From Albugo candida (Eukaryota; Oomycota; Peronosporomycetes; Albuginales; Albuginaceae), in assembly GCA_905220665.1 (NCBI GenBank), contig CAJNAR010000016.1, positions 124,001-188,000 on the forward strand: a DNA stretch of 64,000 nt, in the 5' to 3' direction. The position numbers and the translations under genes are program-made. Within the stretch, counting starts at the first letter, position 1; each line of letters opens with the position of its first letter. This document shows, in pieces, positions 47,000 to 59,549 of the stretch. The notes beneath the pieces are model-generated. The model had not been told where the DNA came from. It made no database searches and saw only the letters and a list, made by a program, of their open reading frames with translations.

Positions 47000-47790
47000 A
47001 GCATCTTCTGTATCGACACAGTTTTTTTTGCTTCAAGTTTCGATTAAGACAAGAGAAGCAAGCGTATTGCTACAAGCTTGATCCTAGTATATACGAACGA
47101 GACAGCACTAGATGGCGTAATGAGGTAGTTAGGCAATCACATGAAACGGTACTTGAAGAGCTCAGAGCTTGATTATTGTCGCGTGTAATGCTTGTGAACA
47201 TTTCAAGTATTAGTCGATGCGAAAGCGTCACGATAATTCACAAGGATGCTATATGCCACCAGCGAGACCCAGAATCCTATAAACCAAGCTAGCATTTATA
47301 GTAAAACTCCCACGATGGTGAGCGATAGCTAAACATTTTGAATGTGCGATGCAGAGACAGACGGAAGTTTTAATGCACCCAGCATTGGCATAAATAGGGC
47401 CACTTTCAAAGTAGAGAATCGATAGGCATTGGCACTCACCATACTGATCAAACTTAATTGTAACAATGTTGTCAATGATCGATAAGCATTCATTCGAGTG
47501 TAAGTGGTGTGTAATATTTTCGCTGAGGTAGAAAAAAATAAAGAAGCGAATATCAGAGAATCAAACAAATCAAAGTATATTGAGGTAGAACCTTCAATAT
47601 TTTCGATTAACAACGAGTACGGAGTCATCATGGCGAGACAAAATTCAAAGTATCGTGTTGATATGGCATGATCACGGGTACCCTTTGCCTATGAAACACT
47701 TCACTTTCCAAAAAAAACGGGATTTTATACAATCAGCGGTAGTAAGCTGATAATGGCACGCAACGAGACTCGATGATTACTGATACTAAC
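47000..47790. other. No recognisable gene; one unknown 100-codon frame
   Basis: A minus-strand frame at 47329-47631 encodes 100 residues with a hydrophobic stretch. It matches no family I know and has no clear promoter or neighbour relation. The rest holds nothing visible. Confidence 0.35.
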
Positions 47791-47849
47791 GCTTATTTTG
47801 CGGCATCGAGTACGTGTGAGTGAACTCTGACTTTTGCTTGTGCTCGACT

Positions 47850-48790
47850 ATTACTTTGGTCTAATAAATAGCATACTTTATTAGAGATGCTGTTGGCATA
47901 TTGTGTGAGTGATGCGGTCTTGTGTAAGCGTTGAGAGGATGGACAGATCGTACTTGGCTCGGAGACGGAAGTTGAATGTTCTGTAAATATGTGAGTCTTT
48001 GTTGAGGTTTCTGAGTGGCAAATAGATCTTCGACCTCGAATGGAAGGAAGTTGTAATCCCGGGTCGTGGTATTGGCAGATTGTGACGTAGAACGTGACCA
48101 AGAGGCCAGTGAACGCGAGATGGATTCGGGTGATTTCGTTGCAAATCGCCTCTGTAAATATCCATCGCTGATATACTGGGAAAGTAATTGCGAAGTACGA
48201 AGAAACCACGCTATACCGCTTCAAGACTACTGATGTAGCGTTCTGTAGATGTTCCGAGTCGTACATCAATGAAGGTAGCATCTAAGCACCATATAGCTCC
48301 CGGGCGTGTACACTCCTGCGAGCGACATTACTTCTGTCCCTTTTGTTTGCGATGATAATCAATGACCATTACCGCATATCTGTTCTACCACAACTAAAAA
48401 CGCTCAAGGCAAGCAGCTTCGTGATGAATGAAGTCTTCCTCATTTGCGAAGAAAATAGTATTGATCTCACGCATCGAAAGGAAAGGTGTTGACGGAGACC
48501 CCGGAGTAATGCCTTCAAGTGATACAAAAAACAAAACCGAAGAAAGAGAGTATCTCTGAGGAGTACCATCAGAGAAGACTGAATAGCCGAGCCGTAGTCG
48601 GAGCCTGAAAGGCTCTCTAATTAGGTAAAAAAAAGGTGTGCTGAGACAGAGGTGGGAATGATGAGCATTTATGTAGGTCGATAGTGTTGAATGCCTTGCT
48701 GAGGTCAATCACAATAATGTATATCTCCATTTAAGACCGTCATATGGAGGAATTCATTCCGAGTCGTCGATACTGCATGCAAGCCAGGAG
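47850..48790 (-). mobile_element. Fragment of a second non-LTR reverse transcriptase (Jockey/CR1-like wording)
   Basis: On the minus strand near 48670-48720 the frame reads VIDLSKAFNTIDLH, an RT motif A of the DLSKAFNTVDH type. About 50 codons on, SDGTPQRYSLSSVLFF corresponds to motif B (GVPQGSVLSP), and FANEEDF lies at the YADD position, degenerate. A later piece (47881-48280) is consistent with the RT C-terminal region. Stops and frame changes interrupt it. This wording differs from that of the element at 33990, so it is another lineage. Confidence 0.6.
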
Positions 48791-48799
48791 CTTCTTCTG

Positions 48800-49909
48800 G
48801 CAAAGGGGTAGTCAACAGTGCGGATACGATCCTGCATGTAGTACTGATAGCGATGATCCGCCAGAAAATGCACAGCTACCTGACATTGCACGTTTTTCTT
48901 TATTTAATTCCTGAAGAAAACGAATTATTTTTGGTGTAAAGGTTTTGTAGGCGAACGATCCTCGCAATCAAATCAATAAGAATAGAGGCTCGTGAATTTT
49001 TTCCGATCATTCTCTTCCAGACCGTCGGGTTGAGATCTTTTGATGTGAAAAGGAGCTGGTGTTGGAATTTGCTTTCTGTCTACTGTATAGTTGCGTAGGC
49101 GTTTACTTATGAATGAGATGTCATTTATTGCTCAGGAAGAAGACCACTGCGTTGCATTTCCAAATTTCTGCAAAGGAAGATCTGGAGGGTTATCCTAAAG
49201 ACCTCCTGAAATTAAGCCTACTATGATCGTTCATAAGCTGACTTATCTGGAACAAAACATCCGCAATCATTAAGAAATGCACATTGCTTTTATTAGCCGG
49301 AATGGAAAAAGTTCGTGCTGGCATCGTGATAGCTTGCTCTGAAACCCGAAAGGGCGAATCCATCCGAAAAAAAAATACCATGCGGACATTTATTTCGTAA
49401 CATCGTGGCACTGACATGTGCGCATGAGCTACTACAGAATCAAAATATTTAATGTGTCGTCCCCTCAATCTGCACGGCAAGGTGGATTCGCTAAGAAAGA
49501 TCTCTTATGGGGTACCCGTTGGACAAAGTTCTTTCCGCATCGACACGGTAATGAGCTCTGTCTTGATGGCAGCACAGAAAGTAGCAAGGCCTTCTAAGAT
49601 GGCACACCAATTGTTGAGAAGCTTCTAAGCTCTCCGATTCTCGATAAGGTTTCCACATTTCGAAAGTATTATGAAGAGCCAGAATGTCGACTAGGTGTTA
49701 AAGGGCATAAGTAAATGTTCTCGTAATGGCTACAGAGGTTTAGGCATGCCAGCAGATGGAGTGCCAGCCTCTGAACATTATCCAGGCACAATCTATTTCC
49801 GGATTCAAAGTCTTCCGTAACAAATGCTATGACGACATGTGAGGCGTAGGTGTAGAGAATGAGCGACTTAGCATTATACGTCCAACTGACAGACTGGGTC
49901 GCCAAGTGA
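48800..49909. other. Decayed DNA, probably transposon-derived
   Basis: Flanked by retrotransposon pieces on both sides. Short frames only; I cannot place its content. Confidence 0.35.
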
Positions 49910-50830
49910 TATCGATCATTTGTGGAGAAGCTGGCTCAATCAAGATGGCTGTCAAGTCCACTTGGAGAGTCTATTGTGCTTCCTCAACGTGCCAACAGCA
50001 ACAGTTTCGGCTGGAAAGGTATGCGAGAAAACTGCGTACGGGAAACAGCTCCATTCAGTTCTAATTGATTTTTTCCTGGATCCATAGAGTTCAAGTTTGA
50101 GGTCTAGAGTGAAATAAGGCATCATTGGTGGCTTCACGAATAAGAAATGCGCCCGTTTCGGAATTCTGGAGAAGAGTGATGGGATAAGCTGAAGGTCAGT
50201 CTGTTGGATTACATCTTTCTGGGGATCAACTTTCGATCTGAAATGTTCGAAAACTTGTCTTCCAAACATTTGAAGATTGATAGCTTTGTCTGGACTCTAA
50301 GATGCTGTCAATTCGATCTCGGTTCTGTTTTATAAGGTTTTTTAGCCCTATATTACATTGTGTACTCGGCTTTCATGCTGAGTAGTCGACTTGGGATCAA
50401 TTTTTCTGCTCCGAACGCGTTGAAAGAGTGTTGCAATTGCATGGGGGTGTACTATCGATGATATAGACTTCTGAAGCGATTGATCGCCGATTGTTAGCTT
50501 AGCGATGGCAAATACGACAACCGTACGACTTTCCGTGATGTACGCCGCGTTCAGTGCACAAATTCACTACTTTCAAAGACATGGCTTTGGGAAAGAGAAT
50601 GAAATCCAAAACTTTCGCCCTCGGAATCAGCTTGGAAGCAGGAAATAATCGGTGAATTTTTCAAGCTACAAGTAGGGTACCAAAGTGCAATTCAAATTTT
50701 AGTCCTGGTTGGATGGCTTTCTTTGTCCAGAGCTTTCTGCTGTTCTCACATTTTTACAAGCTCAACACAGTCTCGTATTGTGGTGATTTGAGACAACTGC
50801 AATATAGAATAGGCGAAAACAGGTACGACT
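49910..50830 (+). mobile_element. 3' fragment of a LINE related to the element at 33990
   Basis: The stretch 50280-50830 is collinear with 36440-37170. Both contain the segment with TCGTATTGTGGTGATTTGAG near the 3' end, and the region before zf-RVT. It is truncated at its 5' side and full of stops. Confidence 0.7.
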
Positions 50831-52739
50831 TACAACTGTTTCAATGAATATTCTAACCAGCTTGTATATTTATTATTTAAGGTAGGCTCGGGCTATGAAG
50901 TAGCTACGGTGGTTGTATCTCTCTGCTAGGTATTTTTTGATCTCAAGTCAGGCCTCTCGGTGTACAAAGTACCGACTACGAACTGGAACGTTTCTTGATG
51001 AGTACTAGCGACGAATACTATTGCGAATGGTCGCTTTGAAAGCATCAATCACTCTAGTCTCCTTCCTCACTTGACACATAGGGAAGCTATTTTTTCGGTC
51101 TCATTCTACTGTCAGATTTAGAGGCAAACTGTTCTCGTACGCTACTGCCTGATGGATTTTGGGTCGTGAAGCTTTACACTTAAAAGAAATAACGGCAATC
51201 GTGTGAGGACATTATTACTTCTGACACGCTTATGGACTTTACAAAATGATACATCAAAATTAATCAAGTGAAGAAAGTGTTTGCATTCAAGCCTGAAGCA
51301 ACCCGATGGAAGGATTGTCTACAGTACTACGATTAATATGGCGATTTGGTATTCAACGCAATCAATGTCCTAGCCAGAATGCTTTTGTATGACAGCGCTA
51401 TGTATACCACGGGACTAACCTTCTTCTGATTCACCGCACCAAGTTCATGGTAGCTCTCGCCAAACGCTTTGAAAGTTTTAGGTGGTAACAGGTTATCGTT
51501 TTTGATTGTGTCCACGAAATTTGTGACAGCGGATCCAAACTTGCGGGTACTTCAACATGGAAGAGATAAGGTTAATGAGACTTGCACCTTAACTAAAAAG
51601 TGCCTTTGATTCTGACACTTTTCTTGCTCGTACAAGTTGGTGTATTGATTTCAACACAGGTGGCTTATAGCAGCAATCTACTTCGACAAGTGCATCCGTT
51701 CTGTCCGGTGATACTTATTGCGCAATGACATTCTCAAAGAGCCGTAACTTTAGATCTTTGAGCCCAAATCTGGCGGATTTTTTTTACACGAAAGCACAGC
51801 GTTATCCAAAAGATCGAAGTCAAATCTTCGATAGTAATTAGTTTTACAGCTTAAAGCAATGTACCAGATATGGCGTGGCCTCCATTACTGACCTTCGGCC
51901 GCTGAGCACGTGCGAAGAAAATTATAGCGCCCATACTCCCATATACGAGTCACGATAGTGACGAAAATGTCTGTACGTCTGCACTTCGCCGCTTACTCGA
52001 AAGCAAATGAGCCGTTACCAATCATAGATCCACCGAAAATGCACCTCCATGTCCTGAATGAGGGGAATAATGTATTCGGCGTGGATATAAATCTAACCGC
52101 CAGAGATGGAATTCTTGTATATCTTTGGAACTTGTCAGTTTTGCGAGGTGAAGTGGGCACCTTTTCGTCTAAAACAGTAATCTACCATTACTTTTGTGCT
52201 CACATGCTCGCGGAATTGGTAATAATACTAGACTTGAAATCTCCAGGCGAATGAATTTTAATGTCGCTCACTTCTGTCTTTCAATGAAGTGCTCGCTATA
52301 ACTTGCAAGAAATATGTCCATAAACTAGGTACAAGGAACACGGAAAATGCGGGCTTTTAGAATTCAAGAATTGTCAGCTGATAAAGCTACCGAGTTTTCA
52401 ATACATCACATGACCCTATTGCTAAACAAAACAAGTACATACTCTAACTGAGGTAAAACATATCATAAAATCACCGTGCTATAAAAAAGTACGGCTCTGT
52501 ACCGATAAGATAGGCAAAAATGCGAATTCGGAATGTTTTGGAGTTGCTCTGAAAAATTTCGCGAGGTAAATATATCAGAAAGAAAGATGAGTGTGCGTTG
52601 AACGTGAGTTCGAATAAACTCACAAGTGGATGAAATTTCACGCTTAGCTTCGAGAGAATTCGTTTTTACAGAAGGTTAGCATGTCGCATTTGTACCCATT
52701 CAAAAAAATTTCGTTGCTCAACGATTGCTCTGCCTCCAA
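50831..52739. other. Long stretch without recognisable gene
   Basis: About 1.9 kb before family copy E. A plus-strand frame at 51958-52254 (98 codons) is unknown to me. No duplication-unit sequence seen in other copies was recognised here. Confidence 0.45.
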
Positions 52740-53828
52740 ATGAAATTTCAGCATCTCAAAATGTATGGAATTGCTTTGGCTGGAGTATTCAATGCTCATG
52801 GTCCTTTTGCGGATGGACAGTATATGCATCTGATCAGCGCATCATCAACCAAAACTGAGTCCCCTTTTTTGAAAAATAGAGGATTGGAAGTCGAGATTGA
52901 GCCCCGAGTGAGCTTTACGGATGACGGAGCTCCAATCAAGCCACAGAGCTTGGGAGGAAAACGGTTGAAGCTGAAACTTGTCATTAAAAATCGACCGTCA
53001 ACTCAGAATGGGCATCAATCACGACAGAGAAGGGATGTGATGAAAGGCGTGAAGGCAAAAGTAGGAAATCTCATCATGAAAGAACATTGTGATTTGAAGG
53101 AACATTTTGCTTATGGTAAATATTGTACAGTCTGGACGATATCATGGAAATCTTTGAAAAAGTTAGTTAAGAGCAAAAAGTTATACCCCTTTCCCAAGAC
53201 AAGCCTCGACCCTCAAGTTTACATAAGAGAACATCGGGGACTTTACACGTTTGTAGGGAATCATGACGATGATCCGTATTTATACTTTGGGAAAAAGAAT
53301 GGAGAACTTCTACCTGTCAATCAATGGAGATCAACACCAGCATTCGTAGCTCAACGTGTCGACATTACTTTCTTGAAGGAGATCCGACGTGCTCAAAACT
53401 TACAGTTTAAATTTGGTAATGAAGCCACCAAAGTTCCGCCTGATGTTTATGAAAAGATCGGCGAAACTACGGGGTTCGAACTGAAGCTCGATAATAATGG
53501 TTATTATGAAGTGAGTTGCGATCCCTTCTTTCACTCCATGCTTAATCGAGGAAGCCAAGATCATCTTCTCGATTGGAGTATGCGTCTTGATGCTAAATTC
53601 TCTTTATCATTGAGCGTCTCTGAATCTTACGTCAATGGAAATGATGGTTCTTGTACTCTTCTTTTTGAGGATTCGGGGAAAGAAAATGAATGGGTACTAG
53701 GATCTTCATTATTAAAAGCGTATACTGTTACAGCAGAGACAAAAGGCGAGAGGCAAGTGTTGGTTTTTATTCCAAGCAATGGCACGCCATCATTCAGAAG
53801 CAGGGCAGTTGTTTATGAACATCGTTGA
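52740..53828 (+). CDS. Secreted aspartic-protease-like protein, copy E (intact, 362 aa, divergent)
   Basis: The frame opens earlier by a TTG, but the family start is ATG 52740 (MKFQHLKMYG). The signal peptide runs to about FADGQ. Conserved cysteines: HCDLK...YCTVW (CX11C) and VSC...GSCTLL (44 apart). The second-motif position reads FGNEATKVPPDVYEKIG, without catalytic Asp. YTFVGNHDDDPYLYFGK and NEWVLGSSLLKAYTV match the A1-like strand and end motifs. It is the most divergent intact copy in the middle of the protein. It stands alone on the plus strand, without the long flank shared by copies A, B, C and F, so it moved or duplicated earlier. The C-terminus extends about 20 residues past the family end. 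Confidence 0.8.
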   Translation: MKFQHLKMYGIALAGVFNAHGPFADGQYMHLISASSTKTESPFLKNRGLEVEIEPRVSFTDDGAPIKPQSLGGKRLKLKLVIKNRPSTQNGHQSRQRRDVMKGVKAKVGNLIMKEHCDLKEHFAYGKYCTVWTISWKSLKKLVKSKKLYPFPKTSLDPQVYIREHRGLYTFVGNHDDDPYLYFGKKNGELLPVNQWRSTPAFVAQRVDITFLKEIRRAQNLQFKFGNEATKVPPDVYEKIGETTGFELKLDNNGYYEVSCDPFFHSMLNRGSQDHLLDWSMRLDAKFSLSLSVSESYVNGNDGSCTLLFEDSGKENEWVLGSSLLKAYTVTAETKGERQVLVFIPSNGTPSFRSRAVVYEHR

Positions 53829-55153
53829 ATCAACATTATTAAAGTCAATACACATAGCAAGCTTGGCCTTGGCGAAATTATGCTTGATAATCAGTTCTGA
53901 CATTGTGACTGTTGTACTTGTGGAATCGAACTATCAGAGTTAGATGTCTGACACCTCCCGATATGTGCAACCCCTCCTTACTAAACATCAAAAGCTAGGC
54001 GTTATCCTCGCAAAATAATCTCGGCTGATTCGTGTAGAAATTAAAAGGAAATGGACAGACGTAGGTTAGCTGTACAGACGCGTATGGTTTGGTCGTGGAT
54101 CTCTCAAACACCAAGTCGCAAAGTTCGTGCGTTACCGAGCTGAGCGGTAGACATGTACATAGTAGTCTCTTGCCTTCTTGGATGTCACAGAATCATTGCT
54201 GGGTCAACCATTTCTTCCGCAATCGAATTCATTGAAATGATGGACAAAGTACAATTGCGGGGCCGCATTCCAGCAAGTAGAAACTTACCTTATCATTTTC
54301 TACTCTGATTGATCGTTGACGTGAGTAGGACATACCCACTACCTGCCTTTCCGGGTGAACTGCGTAGTTACATCTTCTTAGCCATAATAAAAATTAGCCA
54401 CTTGTCGTGCCATTATGCCTGATAGACATAGCCGAGTCCAAAGTACCTCGTTGCCACAATAGACATTTGCTGGGCTCCAGATAAAATGGGTTTGTTGCGA
54501 GGCAGTACAGTGAGTGACTTCCTGCCTCCACAGGCAGTATCAAACACTGGCAATCTTGGTCACTGAGGTACATGCAGACGCCTCAAGACCAGTCGACTTG
54601 CATCATCTCGATTTTAGCGGGAAGATGATAGAGATATATGAGGCGCTGTGCCAAATTTTGGTATGGCAATTTCAGTTCGATATCAAGTGGAGTGAATCGG
54701 CGTGCGAGCCGTTCTTCCGTGAGTGACTCTTCTTCAGAAAGTCATTTGCTAAACCCAAACAGTAAATTTCGAGAAGGCTCCTAAATCCATCTCGAATACA
54801 TCAGAAGAATTCATGCAAGCACAGGACACATTTGTATTCCATAGAGGACAAATAAAAACATGACTCCACAATGATATTACCACCAAGGCCACGGCGCTTT
54901 GAAGTGAGGCATAGTCACATATTTTTCGAGAAGCGGCACAATGCTTTTGATTAGACGGCCGCTTAGCGGATAAGTAGCGACTGATGTCATCCGCGTTGCT
55001 GCCGAGCATCTCTCGACGCGGATTCGTGCTCGTAAGCGCATCGAGCAGCTTACCACGTTGACAGGCCCGTGCAGTGATCAGCAGATGGAGCTTGCTGGAG
55101 CCGCAGAAGCTCGCATAGAGTAATATTTAATTTTCGACCAATGTGCTCACACA
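53829..55153. other. No recognisable gene
   Basis: About 1.3 kb between copy E and the calpain gene. It holds the calpain promoter at its end. No long frame or repeat recognised. Confidence 0.5.
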
Positions 55154-57838
55154 ATGACGTCAGCGGCGTGCACTCATACGGAAGGTCTTTTTGCCTCTGC
55201 TTGTGAAGCCGCTAGAAAAGGAAGGCTATACGAATCGAGCGGAAAGAAAGCTATAGTCGCTCTTGAGCATCTGAAAAAAGCAATATCTATATTTGATGGT
55301 CTTGTGGCATCGGAAAGAACACAGAAACGAATCCATCTTCTTTCTACCATAGAAGAGCTCAAAGAGTGCTCGACACGAATCGCGAGTTCAAGCGCTTATA
55401 AACTCGAAATGGCAACAAAGTTGCATTCAGATGCTAAAGATATGGAGGACTACTTTCAAAGTGCTCCAATCATCGGTCAGACCAAGTCACTTGAATTTTG
55501 CCTAAAACTCTACTCAGACGCTGGCGACTGGTTCGCTCTTTGCGCTTGACAATGATTAAGCAGCACTCGACTCAAATCATGAATTTCCTAGGTATATGGA
55601 AGCATATGAAGCATTATTGCATGCGGAGCATACCCCACGTAGATACTTGCAGGAGAAGATGCAATTCCTACTTGACCATGTGTCAGAATTGAAGTCTCAA
55701 TGTGATGAAAGGATAAAATTAGCATATGAAGACCACAAGACCCCCACCAATGAGACGACTTGTGTGCCACGCATGGTGGACGCATCAGAGAGCACGGAAG
55801 AAGAGATAAGGATTTTAGAGCGCACTTCGTTGATCAACGGTAAGGTGTTTCAGCCATGGAAATACGCTTTCCATGACCAGGAATCACTTCAAGATTCATC
55901 CCAGTTATTTACTGATCCGGATGGCTTCCTTCCGTTGTCATCGAAGCAACAAGTAAAATTCGGATGCTGGAAGCGACCTCATGAATTTACAACTCTCTGT
56001 GGGTCCCATCCGGTCATGATTAGATCCATTGATCCATTGAATGTGAAGCAGGATATTGTGACAGATTGCTCGTTTGTGGCTTCACTTTGCATTGCTGCAT
56101 CTTACGAGAAACGGTTCGATAAAAAGCTAATATCAAACATCATTCTACCTGTCGACCGATACACAAAATTACCAATATATAATCCCAAAGGAAAATACAT
56201 CGTCAAACTATGGGCAAATGGAACTCTTCGTAGAGTGGTTATTGACGACTACCTTCCTGTCAGCAAGAAAAATCCCGCTCAGTTGCTTTGCTCCTGTACA
56301 ACAGAGCCAAATGAACTGTGGGTGAGCTTATTGGAGAAGGCTTATCTGAAGCTGAATGGGGGCTACGATTTCCCAGGCGGGAACTCTGGTGTCGATTTAT
56401 TTGCACTCACCGGATGGATCCCGGAGCAAGTTCTGATCGCATCACTGCAAAATGACCGAGCAACCGAAGATCGTGTCTGGAAGCAGCTTGAAGCTGCTTT
56501 TCATTATGGCGATTGTATTATAACCATGACAACTGAACATCTCGACAAAAAGGTCGCGAAAGACATTGGACTCGTTCCCTCACACGTGTATGCTTTATTA
56601 AATGTGATCGAGATTTCACAAGAGACCGGGCTTTTGCGACTTCTACAGGTCAAGAATCCCTGGCGAAAAAGGAGTTGGAAAGGGACCAATTATAGTGCAA
56701 AAGTACTACAGGTACTTCACGCCCAGAGTAACGCGCGTTCGATGCAACATTTGGACAAAACACAATACAGCAGTAGTGGGGAAGAAGAGCAGAGTGATGA
56801 TGGAATTTTTTGGATTGATTTGGAATCTGTCAAATTGTACTTTAACAGCTTCTACATGAACTGGAATCCTGCATTATTTCCACACAAGCACGTAAGGCAT
56901 GCACATTGGCCATGTGAATTAGGTCCACGCAATGACGCTGTCAATCTCGGATTCAATCCCCAGTACTCAATATCGTTCGACCTTCTTGGGGCTCGAACGG
57001 CTATTCATGAATGCAGGCCTGGTCAGCCTAGAATCAAAGATGCGTGTATATGGGTGCTGCTGTCTCGACATGTATGCCAGAATTCCAGAGAGCATGAATC
57101 TGGTGAGCATTTCATAACGATCCATGTGTACCAGCCCAAGGAATTTGGCGAGCGAGTGTTTTACAATGAAAATGCGGTCTCACGTGGAACTTATACCAAT
57201 AACCCTCATATGTTACTGACGTTGGAACCAGGTCTTGCCGGAAATAAGTTTTACGTAAGTGCCCTTAGAACTCTCGAACCTTTGGCTTGACAATGCAAGT
57301 GTAGACTCTGGTAGTCTCGCAATATGACAAAACGGCGCCATTGGACTATACACTATCAATATACTCAACCGCTCCGATTAAATTTGCACCCATCTCACCG
57401 GTTAAACTTTCTCCGGGCATCTCATTACAAATCAATGGGAGATGGCGAGCAGAAACAGCAGGTGGTCGACCCTTACTTGGAAGTTTTCATCGGAATCCCC
57501 AGTACCACGTGATGTTCCATCGTGCAACCATACGATTGTATTTTTTGTTGCAGACCAAAGAAGATTGCAGCGAATTACCTGTGAATCTTCGCATATTCTT
57601 GCATCAAAATAGCCGCGTGCGATCACTGGAAAACGTCATGGAGATTGTTAGCTCAGGAAATTATCGCTCGCAATTTTGCTACCTTGTTCTGGAAATGGTA
57701 AATATGAAGGATTGCATATTGATCCCTTCGACTTTTGAAGCTGGACGTGAAGGTGATTTTCTCATGCATATTACATGTGAGCCATCCATTCCTATCGATA
57801 CCGTCTGTTCCGTCACTGAATTGGCTCCATATGATTAA
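55154..57838 (+). CDS. CAPN7: Calpain-7 (PalB-type) cysteine protease
   Basis: Exons 55154-55530, 55592-57254 and 57305-57838 give 857 residues; introns are 61 and 50 bp. Order: a Mit-like helical repeat region (about 1-180), whose second part is restored by splicing to YSDAGDWYMEAYEALL; the calpain protease core; and two C-terminal C2-like/calpain-III-type beta domains. The catalytic triad is intact: Cys285 in TDCSFVASLC, His457 in VPSHVYALL, Asn481 in VKNPW. The final junction yields FYTLVVSQYDKTAPLDYTLSIYS, almost the animal wording of CAPN7. MIT domains bind ESCRT-III tails, so it likely acts on endosomal ESCRT assemblies; the fungal orthologue PalB processes the pH-signalling factor. No EF hands, as for this class. 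Start is the first ATG. Confidence 0.93.
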
Positions 57839-58445
57839 TGAGTAGAAAGAAATACGACAACATGTGATGCAGATTGGAGACCGATCTTTGATCGTAAACT
57901 TTTATGACCCAATCGCATTGATACATCTCTGATTTTGCTCAGTCTGCACTTGCCTTGATCTATTATCTACTTGGTGGAATTTCAAAGAGGTTGTGCAGTG
58001 GAACATCGCTATATATGGGAGTACTTCAGACTGTCATTTGCTGTATATCACTCATATCCCTATACAAGTGGAAGTCTCAGCGAAGCGTGTTTTCAGCGCG
58101 ATATCGATCTTGTACGTTGGCCCTATGTTACTTGCTTTATTTCTAATACACGAACTTGCCTTCCAACTCGGTTCATCTTTCGCTCAGCCTCTTCATAAGA
58201 GCTATATCGTTTTGATACAGGAATTTGACCTTTTGGATCAGCTCAGTTTATACAAGCGAGGAAGATTGTCAAAAACACTCGAAGTGTTGTGATATCGGAT
58301 AAATATATTCTCTGTACTGCTTCTTTCGCTGTAATGAGTAGCTAGATCTGAATAGAAGCATGAGGCTGTTGAAGTTTCAGCGCGTACACACTGCTGAATT
58401 TCTGTTTTAAGACTGAAGTAATCGCTGTATAGAGTCAAGTAGATG
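57839..58445. other. No recognisable gene
   Basis: About 600 bp. A plus-strand frame at 57993-58292 has a hydrophobic stretch (LYVGPMLLALFLIHELAF) but no family I know. Confidence 0.4.
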
Positions 58446-59549
58446 TCAATCATGCAGCATTATCTGCTGCATGCATGCATTGTAGGTTCCAGCATAAAAA
58501 TATTGCCAATCTCTAAGTGCTAATTTGGAAAGGCCAATGATCACAACAACAAATGGAGATGGAACAAGTAACAGCGAATTCATCTTGTTGCGTATTCTGC
58601 GCACCAAACAGTAGCAACCAACAAACCGCCAGTATCTCAAACAATGCGTACATAGTACATGCCATAGAACTAAAATTGCGTGATGGCGTGGATGGTATGT
58701 TGCGTGAGAAGGGAAAAGTTTTTCGGCACGAGAAGTGCGACCGCGATCCAGTGAAACGATCATCATCCAGCTAAATCGAAAATATCAATGCGTAAGTGAT
58801 TTTAGCACTGAGAGAACGATCCACGCATTGCATAAGACCCTATGTATAATGCCGGAATAGCTGTAACTTCACCCATTCTCGCCAACGCAGTTCTCTCACT
58901 GATTATACATCTTTCATCTCCTGCTAGAAGAGATGAATGCCTACGTATTCCGTGAAGGAAGGTGCATATTTGGATCGAACGCAAACAGCCATATGACTTT
59001 TCCAAGTCAGTAATTTCCAAACTACGTCCATGTCTTTGATGTTGTGGATCCATGCTGTGCACACTAAGCAAGCTGCCGATATTTGTACATGTGGGAGCGA
59101 AAATACTTGTCATAATGATCACGATTGCGCCGACAAGTGTGCTGCTACTTTGACACACAAGCTCAGTGTCCTATAATGGTGCTTATCATCGCAAGCTTCA
59201 TTTCAGAATTTACAGGATGCACCGATATTGCTTCCAGCCAGCTCTCATTGAATACGAAAGAGTGCTTCAACGTTTTTTACGCCACGCTGAGACAGCATTC
59301 GTCAGCGGTGAAAGTCTGCTCTGAGGGGAATTTTGTAACATGTTCTCGTACAAGCCAAAAGAAAGAGAACATTAGTGCAGAAGCAATGAGCAATTTAGAT
59401 GCAGTCACCCACTTGTGCGTGACTAAACCTTGACGATACCATCTCGTTTCCACAAAATCATAGACGGCCTCAATGAAACGCGTTTGAAGAAGCGCAGTAA
59501 AGTCCGAATGATATCCAAGTCCAACATAAAGGTATGAGGAATCACCCAA
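58446..59549 (-). other. Possible eroded or multi-exon membrane protein
   Basis: Three minus-strand frames follow each other: 59277-59549 with a hydrophobic helix (LLIASALMFSFFWLV), 58802-59158 with another (LVGAIVIIMTSIFAP), and 58446-58766 with a third near its end (LVPSPFVVVIIGL). Between the first two, a different frame encodes about 35 plausible residues. This pattern suits a membrane protein broken by frameshifts, or split by introns I could not place. I do not recognise the family. Confidence 0.3.
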
